Assembly (NCBI GenBank): GCA_964515335.1
Contig: CAZETS010000020.1
Span: 6,085 to 70,084, forward strand
DNA from: TMED88 sp964515335
GTDB taxonomy: Bacteria; Myxococcota_A; UBA9160; UBA4427
DNA length: 64,000 bases
Reading direction: 5' to 3'
Under the pieces are notes generated by a model that was not told the DNA's origin, searched no databases, and was given only the letters and a program-made list of their open reading frames with translations. Position numbers and translations under genes: made by a program. How positions within the stretch are numbered: the first letter of the stretch is position 1; each line of letters opens with the position of its first letter. This document shows, in pieces, positions 1-7,635 of this stretch.

Positions 1-1
1 C

Positions 2-712
2 TGGGCCAACAACGAGACCGGCGTCGTGCAGCCGATCGAAGCCATCGCCGAGGCGCTCGCCGAGCGCGGCGTACCGCTCCACGTCGACGCCACCCAGGCC
101 GTCGGCAAGTGGCCGATCGCCCTCTCCGGGCTTCCGATCGACTACCTCTCGAGCTCGGCCCACAAGCTGAACGGCCCGAAGGGCGTCGGCTGTCTCGTGG
201 CCCGCTCGGGCGCACCGGTGACGCCCTGGCTGCTCGGCGGCGGTCAGGAGCGCGGTCTTCGCGGAGGCACGGAGAACGTGGCGGGCATCGTGGGCTTCGG
301 CGAGGCGTGCGAGCGGGCGCAGCTCGAGCAGGACGAGCGGCTGCAGGGCTTCGCGTCGCTGCGCGACCGGCTCTGGGCGGGTCTCGTGGAGGCGATTCCG
401 CGCGTCCGTCGCAACGGCGCGGAGGGTGCCCTGCTGCCCAACACGCTGAACGTCGAGATCGAGGGCACGGCGGGAGACGTGCTCGTCGAGGCGCTCGACC
501 TCGAGGGCCTCTCGGTGTCGGCCGGTGCGGCCTGTCATTCGGGGTCGGTCTCGCCCTCGCACGTGCTGATCGCGATGGGTCGCAGCGTCGACCAGGCGCG
601 GGCGAGCCTGCGGCTCTCGGTCGGCCTGGGCAACGACGCCGCGCAGATCGACCGGGCCGTGGCGCTGCTCGCGGGGCTCGCCGAGCGGGCCCGGGACGGC
701 GGGCCGGCGTGA
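2..712 (+). CDS. Cysteine desulfurase (NifS/IscS-type), 5'-truncated
   Basis: PLP enzyme that removes sulfur from cysteine to form an enzyme persulfide for Fe-S clusters or tRNA thiolation. The reading frame is open at the window edge, so the N-terminus lies upstream. The fragment opens inside the family motif NNETG. It then shows the PLP-contacting HVDATQAVGKW stretch, the Schiff-base lysine in SSAHKLNGPKG and the active-site cysteine in SAGAACHSGSVSPS. The CHSGS form of the active-site loop resembles NifS-like members more than the housekeeping IscS loop. The stop overlaps the GTG of mnmA. Since MnmA takes sulfur from a desulfurase, this enzyme may be its dedicated donor; that is inference from adjacency. 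The family is certain, the subtype is not. Confidence 0.93.
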   Translation, partial: WANNETGVVQPIEAIAEALAERGVPLHVDATQAVGKWPIALSGLPIDYLSSSAHKLNGPKGVGCLVARSGAPVTPWLLGGGQERGLRGGTENVAGIVGFGEACERAQLEQDERLQGFASLRDRLWAGLVEAIPRVRRNGAEGALLPNTLNVEIEGTAGDVLVEALDLEGLSVSAGAACHSGSVSPSHVLIAMGRSVDQARASLRLSVGLGNDAAQIDRAVALLAGLAERARDGGPA

Positions 713-1839
713 CCACGGCCCCTGCCGGCTCGCGCATCGTCGTCGCCATGTCGGGTGGCGTCGACTCGTCGGTTGCCGCCGCGCTGCTCGTCGAGGCGGG
801 CCACGAGGTGGTGGGCATCACCCTGCACCTGGCCGGCGAGAGCTCGCGCTGCTGCTCGCTCGAAGACGCCGAGGACGCGCGCGCCGTCGCCGACGGCCTG
901 GGCATCCGCTTCTACGTGGCGAACTACACCGAGCCGTTCCGCAAGGAGGTCATCGAGGCGTTCGCCGACGCCTACCTGGCCGGTCGCACGCCGATTCCCT
1001 GCATGGCCTGCAACAAGCGCTTCAAGTTCGACTTCCTGATGGATCGCGCGCGAGTGCTCGGCGCCGAGGCCGTGGCAACGGGCCACTACGCCCGGGTCGA
1101 GCGCGACGCCGATACCGGCCGCTTCGTGCTGAGGCGTCCGGCGGACCGCAACAAGGACCAGACCTACTTCCTCTTTCAGCTCGATCAGGAGCAGCTCGCC
1201 CGCACGCGCTTCCCGCTCGGCGAGCTCGACAAGACCGCGGTGCGCGAGCACGCGCGTCGCCTCGGGCTGGCCACCGCGGACAAGCGCGAGAGCCAGGAGA
1301 TCTGCTTCGTGCCGGACGGCGACTACGCGCGCGTGGTCGAGACGATCCGTCCGGAGGCGCGCGAGCGCGAGGGCGAGATCGTCGACGCCAGCGGGCGCGT
1401 GCTCGGTCGGCATGCGGGCGTTCACCGCTTCACGATCGGGCAGCGGCATGGGCTTGGCTTGCAGGCCGGCCGACGCCTCTACGTGACGCACATCGACGCG
1501 GCCGGGCGCCGGGTGGTGGTTGGCGAGGCGTCCGACCTCGACACGCCGTCGATGCTCGTGGAAGCGGTGAGCTGGATCGACGGCCAGCCGCCTGCCGGGC
1601 CCGTGCGCGCTCGTGTGCAGGTGCGGTACAGGCACGCCGGTGCGCTCGCGCGCGTGACGCCGTTGGCCGACGGACGGGCGCGCGTCGATTTCATCGAGCC
1701 GGTGCGTGCCGTGGCGCCGGGGCAGGCCGCCGTCTTCTACGAGCCCGACGCGGAGGCCTTCGAGCGGGTGCTCGGTGGTGGCTGGATCGCCGAGCGCTCC
1801 GCCGGGGCGGGGGACTGCGCGGAGACGATCGGCGGATGA
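709..1839 (+). CDS. mnmA: tRNA-specific 2-thiouridylase MnmA
   Basis: Adds sulfur to C2 of the wobble uridine U34 in tRNA-Lys, -Glu and -Gln. The 376-residue product has the PP-loop SGGVDSS (15-21), which adenylates the uridine. The nucleophile cysteine is C101 in PCMACNKRFKFD and the persulfide cysteine is C199 in SQEICFVPDGDY. FTIGQRHGLGL marks the linker to the C-terminal beta-barrel. The length is normal for the family. I chose the GTG at 709 because it overlaps the desulfurase stop (GTGA); an ATG at 748 lies directly before the PP-loop and would remove strand residues. The sulfur-donor gene is immediately upstream and rnc overlaps its stop, so all are probably one transcript. Confidence 0.97.
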   Translation: MTTAPAGSRIVVAMSGGVDSSVAAALLVEAGHEVVGITLHLAGESSRCCSLEDAEDARAVADGLGIRFYVANYTEPFRKEVIEAFADAYLAGRTPIPCMACNKRFKFDFLMDRARVLGAEAVATGHYARVERDADTGRFVLRRPADRNKDQTYFLFQLDQEQLARTRFPLGELDKTAVREHARRLGLATADKRESQEICFVPDGDYARVVETIRPEAREREGEIVDASGRVLGRHAGVHRFTIGQRHGLGLQAGRRLYVTHIDAAGRRVVVGEASDLDTPSMLVEAVSWIDGQPPAGPVRARVQVRYRHAGALARVTPLADGRARVDFIEPVRAVAPGQAAVFYEPDAEAFERVLGGGWIAERSAGAGDCAETIGG

Positions 1840-2594
1840 CGGGCGAGGCCGAGGAGACCACGTGGCCTCCCCTCGAGCGGCTCGAGGAGGCCCTCGGTCA
1901 CCGCTTCGAGGAGCGCGGGCTGCTCGAGGAGGCGCTGCGCCACGCCTCCTATGCGAACGAGCACGAGGGCATGCGCAGCAACGACCGGCTCGAGTTCCTG
2001 GGCGACGCGGTGGTGGGGCTGGTGGTCGCCCAGCTGCTCTTCGAGGCGAACACCGAGTGGGACGAGGGTGAGCTGACGCGCGGTCTGCATCGCATCGTGG
2101 ATCGCCGGGGGCTCTCGGAGATGGCGCGGCGTCTCGACATCGCCCCGCATCTGCGGCTCGGCGTGACCGAGCGGCACTCCGGGGGCGAGGAGAAGGACTC
2201 GATCCTGGCCGACGCCATGGAGGCGCTGATCGGCGCGATCTTCCTCGAGGCGGGGCTCGATCCGGTCCGCGCGCTGGTGCGCCGCGAGTTCACGGCCTGG
2301 GTCGAGTCGGGCTCGACGGTCGTTCCCCGCGATCCCAAGACGCGTTTCCAGGAGCTGGTGATGGCCCGCCACGGCGAATTCCCGAGCTACACGCTGCTGC
2401 GTGACAGCGGCGTGGAGGGCGACGACGAGCGCTTCACCGTGGCGGCGATCGCGCTCGGCGAGTCGCTCGCGCAGGGGGTCGGCCGCAGCAAGCAGGCCGC
2501 CGAGTTCGCGGCGGCCGAGCGCGCCCTCGAGGCCCTCGCCGCCGCCGCAGCGACGGACGCGGCGTCGGCGAGCGCCGGCGGCGACGATGGCTGA
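1836..2594 (+). CDS. rnc: Ribonuclease III
   Basis: Double-strand-specific endoribonuclease that processes rRNA precursors and structured mRNAs. The 252-residue product has the signature NDRLEFLGDAVVGL, carrying the Mg-binding acidic residues, and the second catalytic helix DAMEALIGAIFLEAG. A C-terminal dsRNA-binding domain follows, from about residue 165 (DPKTRFQELV) to 235. The start ATG overlaps the mnmA stop as ATGA. The Ala-rich last 20 residues look like a disordered tail. The rnc-era order is a common bacterial pairing, and here the two genes overlap by 8 nt, implying translational coupling. Confidence 0.97.
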   Translation: MTGEAEETTWPPLERLEEALGHRFEERGLLEEALRHASYANEHEGMRSNDRLEFLGDAVVGLVVAQLLFEANTEWDEGELTRGLHRIVDRRGLSEMARRLDIAPHLRLGVTERHSGGEEKDSILADAMEALIGAIFLEAGLDPVRALVRREFTAWVESGSTVVPRDPKTRFQELVMARHGEFPSYTLLRDSGVEGDDERFTVAAIALGESLAQGVGRSKQAAEFAAAERALEALAAAAATDAASASAGGDDG

Positions 2595-3462
2595 GCCCGA
2601 GCGGGCGCATCGTGCCGGCTTCGTGGCGCTGCTCGGCCCGCCGAACGCCGGCAAATCGACGCTGCTCAACCGTCTGCTCGGCGAGAAGCTCGCGATCGTC
2701 ACCGCCAAGCCGCAGACCACGCGCAGCCGCATCCTCGGCATCGTGACCCGGCCCGGCGCGCAGCTCATGCTGGTCGACACGCCCGGGCTCCACGAGTCGA
2801 CGAAGCGGCTCAACGTCGCCCTCAACGAGGCGGTCGCCGAGGCCGCCCAGGATTGCGACGTCGCGGTTCTGATCGTCGACGCCACGCGCGGCTGGCAGGC
2901 CGCCCACGACGAGCTGCTCGCCGGCGTGCGCGAGCGCGGCACCCCGCTGGTCGTCGCCGTCAACAAGATCGACGCCGCCCCCGCCGCGGCCGCGCTTGCC
3001 GACCTCGAGGCGCCGGTGCTGCCTCTCTCGGCGCTCACGGGGGAGGGGGTCGAGGCCCTGGTGGAGGCGGCGGTGTCGCGTCTCCCCGAGTCGCCGCCCC
3101 TCTACCCGGACGACGACCTCACCGACCGGCCGGTGCGCTGGCTGTGTGCCGAGCTGATCCGCGAGGCCGCCTTCGAGCGGCTCGAGCAGGAGCTGCCGTA
3201 CTCGGTCGCGGTCGACGTGGTGAAGTTCGACGAGAGCCGAGCCGACCGGGTGGTGATCCACGCCAACCTGCTGGTAGCCCGCGACAGCCAGAAGCGCATC
3301 GCGGTGGGAGCGGGCGGGCGGACGGTGCGCGCGATCGGCACCCGGGCCCGCCGCGGGATCGAGCGGCTGCTGGGCACGAAGGTGCACCTCGACCTGTTCG
3401 TGAAGGTCGATCCGCGCTGGCTCGAGAGCGCCCGGCGCATCGAAGAGCTGGGGTACCGCTGA
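2587..3462 (+). CDS. era: GTPase Era
   Basis: Ras-like GTPase that binds the 3' end of 16S rRNA during 30S assembly. The 291-residue product has all G motifs: G1 GPPNAGKST, the G2 region around KPQTTRSRILG, G3 DTPGLHES and G4 NKID. The C-terminal KH domain has the segment RIAVGAGGRTVRAIG and ends in VDPRWLE. The start ATG lies 8 nt inside the end of rnc; a longer in-frame opening upstream only reads through rnc and is rejected. This is probably the last gene of the desulfurase-mnmA-rnc-era transcript, since a 66-nt gap and a regulator gene follow. Confidence 0.97.
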   Translation: MAEPERAHRAGFVALLGPPNAGKSTLLNRLLGEKLAIVTAKPQTTRSRILGIVTRPGAQLMLVDTPGLHESTKRLNVALNEAVAEAAQDCDVAVLIVDATRGWQAAHDELLAGVRERGTPLVVAVNKIDAAPAAAALADLEAPVLPLSALTGEGVEALVEAAVSRLPESPPLYPDDDLTDRPVRWLCAELIREAAFERLEQELPYSVAVDVVKFDESRADRVVIHANLLVARDSQKRIAVGAGGRTVRAIGTRARRGIERLLGTKVHLDLFVKVDPRWLESARRIEELGYR

Positions 3463-3528
3463 GCGGGGCCGGGGCGTCCCCCGGGGAGTCAAGTTGTCGT
3501 CCTGATCGCCCGCTGCTACCCAGTTGAC

Positions 3529-4026
3529 GTGAGCTGGCAAACAGAGAGCGGGAGCGGGATGGACCCGGGTTCCGGCGCGGGAGAGGCGGCGGGCAAGAGC
3601 GCCGCGTCTGCCGGGCCGCCCCAGTGGTCGATCGGCGAGGTGTGCCGGCGCACCGGGCTGTCGCCCCGCACCGTCCGCTACTACGAGGAGCTGGGGCTTT
3701 TGCCCGGCGTGCGGCGTCGCAACGGCGCGCGGCGCGTCTATGGCGGGGACGAGCTCGAGCGGCTCGGATTCATCCAGCGCCTCAAGGCGCTGGGCCTGAC
3801 GCTCCAGGAAATCAAGGAACTCAACTCGCTCTACGCCCTCGCGGGCTCGACCCACGCGATGCTCGAGCGCCTGAGCGGCCTGCTCGACGCGCACCTCGCC
3901 GGGCTCGACGCGCGCATCGACGAGCTGGTCGCGCTGCGCGGCGAGATGAACCGCTACCGCGAGCACATCGCAGGCCGCATCGAGTCGTTGGTCGAGGATG
4001 CGGCCCCCGGCGAGGGAGAGCGGTGA
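3529..4026 (+). CDS. MerR-family transcriptional regulator beside the mutase genes
   Basis: DNA-binding regulator of about 165 residues. The N-terminal winged helix-turn-helix is clear: WSIGEVCRRTGLSPRTVRYYEELGLLP, then RVYGGDELERLGFIQRLKALGLTLQEIKEL. A dimerising coiled coil follows to about residue 155. No C-terminal cysteine-rich metal site is visible, so it is not a classical metal sensor. The gene lies 28 nt upstream of icmF on the same strand. It most likely controls the acyl-CoA mutase genes, as MerR-type regulators do for branched-chain catabolism in other proteobacteria, but the ligand is unknown. The start is GTG 3529 or ATG 3559; the purine-rich tract just before 3559 makes the shorter form equally plausible. 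Confidence 0.85.
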   Translation: MSWQTESGSGMDPGSGAGEAAGKSAASAGPPQWSIGEVCRRTGLSPRTVRYYEELGLLPGVRRRNGARRVYGGDELERLGFIQRLKALGLTLQEIKELNSLYALAGSTHAMLERLSGLLDAHLAGLDARIDELVALRGEMNRYREHIAGRIESLVEDAAPGEGER

Positions 4027-4054
4027 GCGCCGCAGCCAGGGCAGGGGAGGCAAC

Positions 4055-7000
4055 ATGAGCAGTGCGCCGGCACGACTGGTCCAGGGCGCCTCCGAGGGAC
4101 CGCGCATCCGCGTCGTCACGGCGGCGTCGTTGTTCGACGGCCACGACGCGGCGATCAACATCATGCGCCGCATCCTGCAGTCGCAGGGCGCCGAGGTGAT
4201 CCACCTCGGCCACGATCGTTCGGTCGACGAGATCGTCGAAGCCGCGATCGGCGAGGACGCGCACGCGGTGGCCGTTTCGTCCTATCAGGGCGGCCACATG
4301 GAGTACTTCCGCTACCTGGTCGATCTGCTGCGTGAGCGGGGCGCCGCGAACATCGAGGTGTTCGGCGGCGGCGGCGGCACCATCACCGAGGCGGAGATCG
4401 CCGAGCTGCACGACTACGGGGTGGCGCGCATCTTCAGCCCCGAGGACGGGCGCGTGCTCGGGCTCGAGGGCATGATCGGCACGATCATCGAGACCTGCCG
4501 GGGGAACCAGGCCGAGCGGGGGCGGCGCATCGACGTGACGACCGCCGAGGCGGCGGTCGGGCAGCTGTCGCCGGACCGGCTGCGCGAGGTCTCGCGGTTG
4601 ATCACGTTCCTCGAGGAGGACGCTGCCGAGCCCAGCGCCGAGGGCGTCACGCTGCGGACCGAGCTCGACGCGCGCGCCGGTGCATCGAGCGCGCCGGTGA
4701 TCGGCTTCACGGGAACCGGGGGCGCCGGCAAGTCGAGCGTGGTCGACGAGCTGGTGCGTCGCCACCGGCTGGCGCGGCCCGAAGATCGCATCGGCCTGTT
4801 GCTCATCGACCCGACGCGCCGTCGCTCGGGGGGCGCGCTGCTCGGTGATCGCATCCGCATGAACGCGATCCACGGCGACGGCATCTTCGTGCGCTCGATG
4901 GCAACCCGGCGGGCCCACCTGGCGTTGTCCACCGCAGTGCGCGACGCGGTGCGCGTTTTGCAGGCGGCCGGCTTCGACCTGATCCTGGTCGAGACGGCCG
5001 GCATCGGCCAGAGCGACTCGGAGATCGTCGATCTCGTCGATCTCTCGCTCTACGTGATGACGCCCGAGTTCGGGGCGCCGTCGCAGCTCGAGAAGATCGA
5101 CATGCTCGACCTCGCCGACCTGGTCGTGCTGAACAAATCCGATCGCCAGGGAGCCCGCGACGCGCTGCGCGACGTGCGCAGGCAGTGGAAACGCAACCAC
5201 GCGCGCTTCGAGCTGCAGGACGATCAGGTGCCGGTTTTTCCGACGGTCGCCCGGCAGTGGAACGATCCCGGCACCGAGCGCCTGCACCGGGCGCTGCTCG
5301 CCCGGCTCGACGCGGTTCGCGCGGGCGAGGCCGTGGCCGAGCGGGCGCCGCCGGGCGCCGTGCCGGCCGACCTCGAGCTCGCGTCGACGATTCCGCCCGA
5401 GCGCAGCCGCTACCTGGCCGAGATCGCGACCTGCGTGCGCGACTACCACGCCCGCAGCGAGGCCGAGGCCGAGCGGGCCGCGGCGGCGGACGGCGTCGCG
5501 CGGGCGCTGCGCTCGTTCGGCGCGCAGACGCCCGCGATCGCAGGGCGTCATGCCGAGGAGGCAGGTGCGCTCGCCGCCGGCGACGCCGGTGAAGAGGTCA
5601 CGGCGGCGTTGCGTGATCGCTACGACGCGCTCGTGGAGTCGCTCTCGGGCGAGAGCCGGCGGGCGCTCGCGGCCTGGCCCGGGACCAGCGCGGCCTACCG
5701 GGCCGAGCAGCAGTCGTACACGGTGCGCGACCGGGAGATCACGGTCGGCAACCGCTTCGAGACGCTCTCCGGCACGTCGGTCCCCAAGGTTGCGGTGCCG
5801 GACACCCGAGATTGGGGCGAGATCCTGCGCTTCCTGGCCCGCGAGAACCTGCCGGGGGCCTTTCCGTTCACGGCCGGGGTATTCCCCTTCAAGCGCACCG
5901 GCGAGGATCCGACGCGGATGTTCGCCGGCGAGGGAGGACCCGCCCGGACCAACCGCCGCTTCCACTATCTCGCGGCCGGTCAGCCGGCGGCTCGTCTGTC
6001 GACGGCCTTCGACAGCGTCACCCTCTACGGCCGCGATCCCCACGAGCGGCCCGACATCTACGGCAAGGTCGGCAACTCGGGCGTGTCGGTCTGCACCGTC
6101 GACGACGCGAAGGTCCTCTACTCGGGCTTCGACCTCGTCGATCCCGCGACCTCCGTGTCACTCACCATCAACGGCCCGGCCCCGATGGTGCTCGCGTTCT
6201 TCCTCAACGCGGCCATCGACCAGCAGGTCGAGCGCCACCTGCGCGAGCGGGGCGAGCTCGACGCGGTGCGGGCGCGGGCCGAGGAGGAGGCCCGGGCCTG
6301 CGGCGAATCGCTGCCGAGCTACGAAGGCGAGCTGCCGGAGGGGCACGACGGGCTCGGCCTCGGGCTGCTCGGCATCCCCGGCGACCGCGCCGTCGACGCC
6401 GAGACCTACGCGCGCATCCGGGCCGACGTGCTCGGGCGCGTTCGCGGGACCGTGCAGGCCGACATCCTCAAGGAGGACCAGGCCCAGAACACCTGCATCT
6501 TCTCCACCGACTTCGCGCTCGAGATGCAGGGCGACATCCAGCAGCACTTCATCGCCAACCGGGTGCGCAACTTCTACTCGGTGTCGATCTCCGGCTACCA
6601 CATGGCCGAGGCGGGCGCGAACCCGATCAGTCAGCTCGCCTTCACCCTCGCCAATGGCCTGACCTTCTGCGAGTACTACCTGGCGCGCGGCATGGCGGTG
6701 GACGATTTCGCGCCGAACTTCTCGTTCTTCTTCTCGAACGGTCTCGACGCCGAGTACGACGTGATCGGCCGGGTGGCCCGGCGCATCTGGGCGATCGCGA
6801 TGCGCGACCACTACGGCGCCGCCGAGCGCAGCCAGAAGCTCAAGTACCACATCCAGACGTCGGGCCGGTCGCTCCACGCCCAGGAGATGGCGTTCAACGA
6901 CATCCGGACCACCCTGCAGGCGCTGACAGCCATCCAGGACGGCTGCAACAGCCTTCACACCAACGCCTACGACGAGGCCGTGACGACGCCCACCGAGGAG

Positions 7001-7546
7001 TCGGTGCGCCGCGCGATGGCGATCCAGCTGATCATCAACCGCGAGCTCGGCACCACGAAGAACGAGAACTCGATCCAGGGTGCGTGGTACGTCGATGCAC
7101 TCACCGACCTCGTGGAGTCGGCGGTGCTGGACGAATTCGACCGGCTCTCGGAGCGGGGCGGTGTGCTCGGCGCGATGGAGACCCTCTATCAGCGCGGCAA
7201 GATCCAGGACGAGAGCCTCCACTACGAGTCGCGCAAGCACAGCGGCGAGCTGCCGATCGTCGGCGTGAACACCTTCCTGGGCGAGGACGGAAGCGAGGCC
7301 GCGAGCGGGCCGACGGACCTGATGCGCTCGTCGGACGCCGAGAAGGACGAGCGCATCGCTTCGCTGCGGAGCTTCCAGGCCCGTTGGCGCCTGGAGTCGG
7401 GGCCGGCCCTCGAACGGCTCGAGGCCTGTGCGGCGAGCGGCGGCAACGTATTCGCCGAGCTGATGGAAGCCGTGAAGACGGCAAGCCTCGGTCAGATCAG
7501 CGAGGCGCTCTTCGCTGTGGGCGGGCGGTACAGGCGCAGCATGTAA
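4055..7546 (+). CDS. icmF: Fused isobutyryl-CoA mutase IcmF
   Basis: Adenosylcobalamin-dependent mutase interconverting isobutyryl-CoA and n-butyryl-CoA, fused to its own G-protein chaperone. The order in the 1163 residues is: B12-binding domain (about 17-150, DGHD at 28-31), MeaB-like GTPase domain starting at GFTGTGGAGKSS (about 217), then the substrate-binding TIM barrel and C-terminal mutase region. Two residues known to set substrate choice are F623 (in TRMFAGEGG) and Q811 (in AQNTCIF), the Phe/Gln pair of isobutyryl-CoA mutases rather than Tyr/Arg of methylmalonyl-CoA mutase. The start has a strong AGGGGAGG ribosome site. In the cobalamin motif DxHxxG the final Gly is Ala. Slightly longer than the usual ~1090 residues. 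Confidence 0.95.
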   Translation: MSSAPARLVQGASEGPRIRVVTAASLFDGHDAAINIMRRILQSQGAEVIHLGHDRSVDEIVEAAIGEDAHAVAVSSYQGGHMEYFRYLVDLLRERGAANIEVFGGGGGTITEAEIAELHDYGVARIFSPEDGRVLGLEGMIGTIIETCRGNQAERGRRIDVTTAEAAVGQLSPDRLREVSRLITFLEEDAAEPSAEGVTLRTELDARAGASSAPVIGFTGTGGAGKSSVVDELVRRHRLARPEDRIGLLLIDPTRRRSGGALLGDRIRMNAIHGDGIFVRSMATRRAHLALSTAVRDAVRVLQAAGFDLILVETAGIGQSDSEIVDLVDLSLYVMTPEFGAPSQLEKIDMLDLADLVVLNKSDRQGARDALRDVRRQWKRNHARFELQDDQVPVFPTVARQWNDPGTERLHRALLARLDAVRAGEAVAERAPPGAVPADLELASTIPPERSRYLAEIATCVRDYHARSEAEAERAAAADGVARALRSFGAQTPAIAGRHAEEAGALAAGDAGEEVTAALRDRYDALVESLSGESRRALAAWPGTSAAYRAEQQSYTVRDREITVGNRFETLSGTSVPKVAVPDTRDWGEILRFLARENLPGAFPFTAGVFPFKRTGEDPTRMFAGEGGPARTNRRFHYLAAGQPAARLSTAFDSVTLYGRDPHERPDIYGKVGNSGVSVCTVDDAKVLYSGFDLVDPATSVSLTINGPAPMVLAFFLNAAIDQQVERHLRERGELDAVRARAEEEARACGESLPSYEGELPEGHDGLGLGLLGIPGDRAVDAETYARIRADVLGRVRGTVQADILKEDQAQNTCIFSTDFALEMQGDIQQHFIANRVRNFYSVSISGYHMAEAGANPISQLAFTLANGLTFCEYYLARGMAVDDFAPNFSFFFSNGLDAEYDVIGRVARRIWAIAMRDHYGAAERSQKLKYHIQTSGRSLHAQEMAFNDIRTTLQALTAIQDGCNSLHTNAYDEAVTTPTEESVRRAMAIQLIINRELGTTKNENSIQGAWYVDALTDLVESAVLDEFDRLSERGGVLGAMETLYQRGKIQDESLHYESRKHSGELPIVGVNTFLGEDGSEAASGPTDLMRSSDAEKDERIASLRSFQARWRLESGPALERLEACAASGGNVFAELMEAVKTASLGQISEALFAVGGRYRRSM

Positions 7547-7549
7547 CGC

Positions 7550-7566
7550 CCGCGGCCCGGCCGCGG
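7550..7566. repeat. 17-bp GC palindrome between icmF and the methylmalonyl-CoA mutase gene
   Basis: CCGCGGCC, one base, then GGCCGCGG: perfect 8-bp arms just after the icmF stop. In RNA it could fold only as a shortened hairpin and no T-tract follows, so it is not a convincing terminator. It may reduce read-through or bind a protein. Confidence 0.35.
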
Positions 7567-7635
7567 CCTGGGTGTAGACAGGCTAGACTCGGCGCCCCTT
7601 CCGCGGGTGCGGACGACGACAGGCAGGAGTTGGAC

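Noticed and set aside
109..708. Open frame continuing upstream of mnmA
   Set aside because: It is the overlapping frame of the cysteine desulfurase; its Arg/Ala/Gly-rich composition is typical of antiphase reading in GC-rich DNA.
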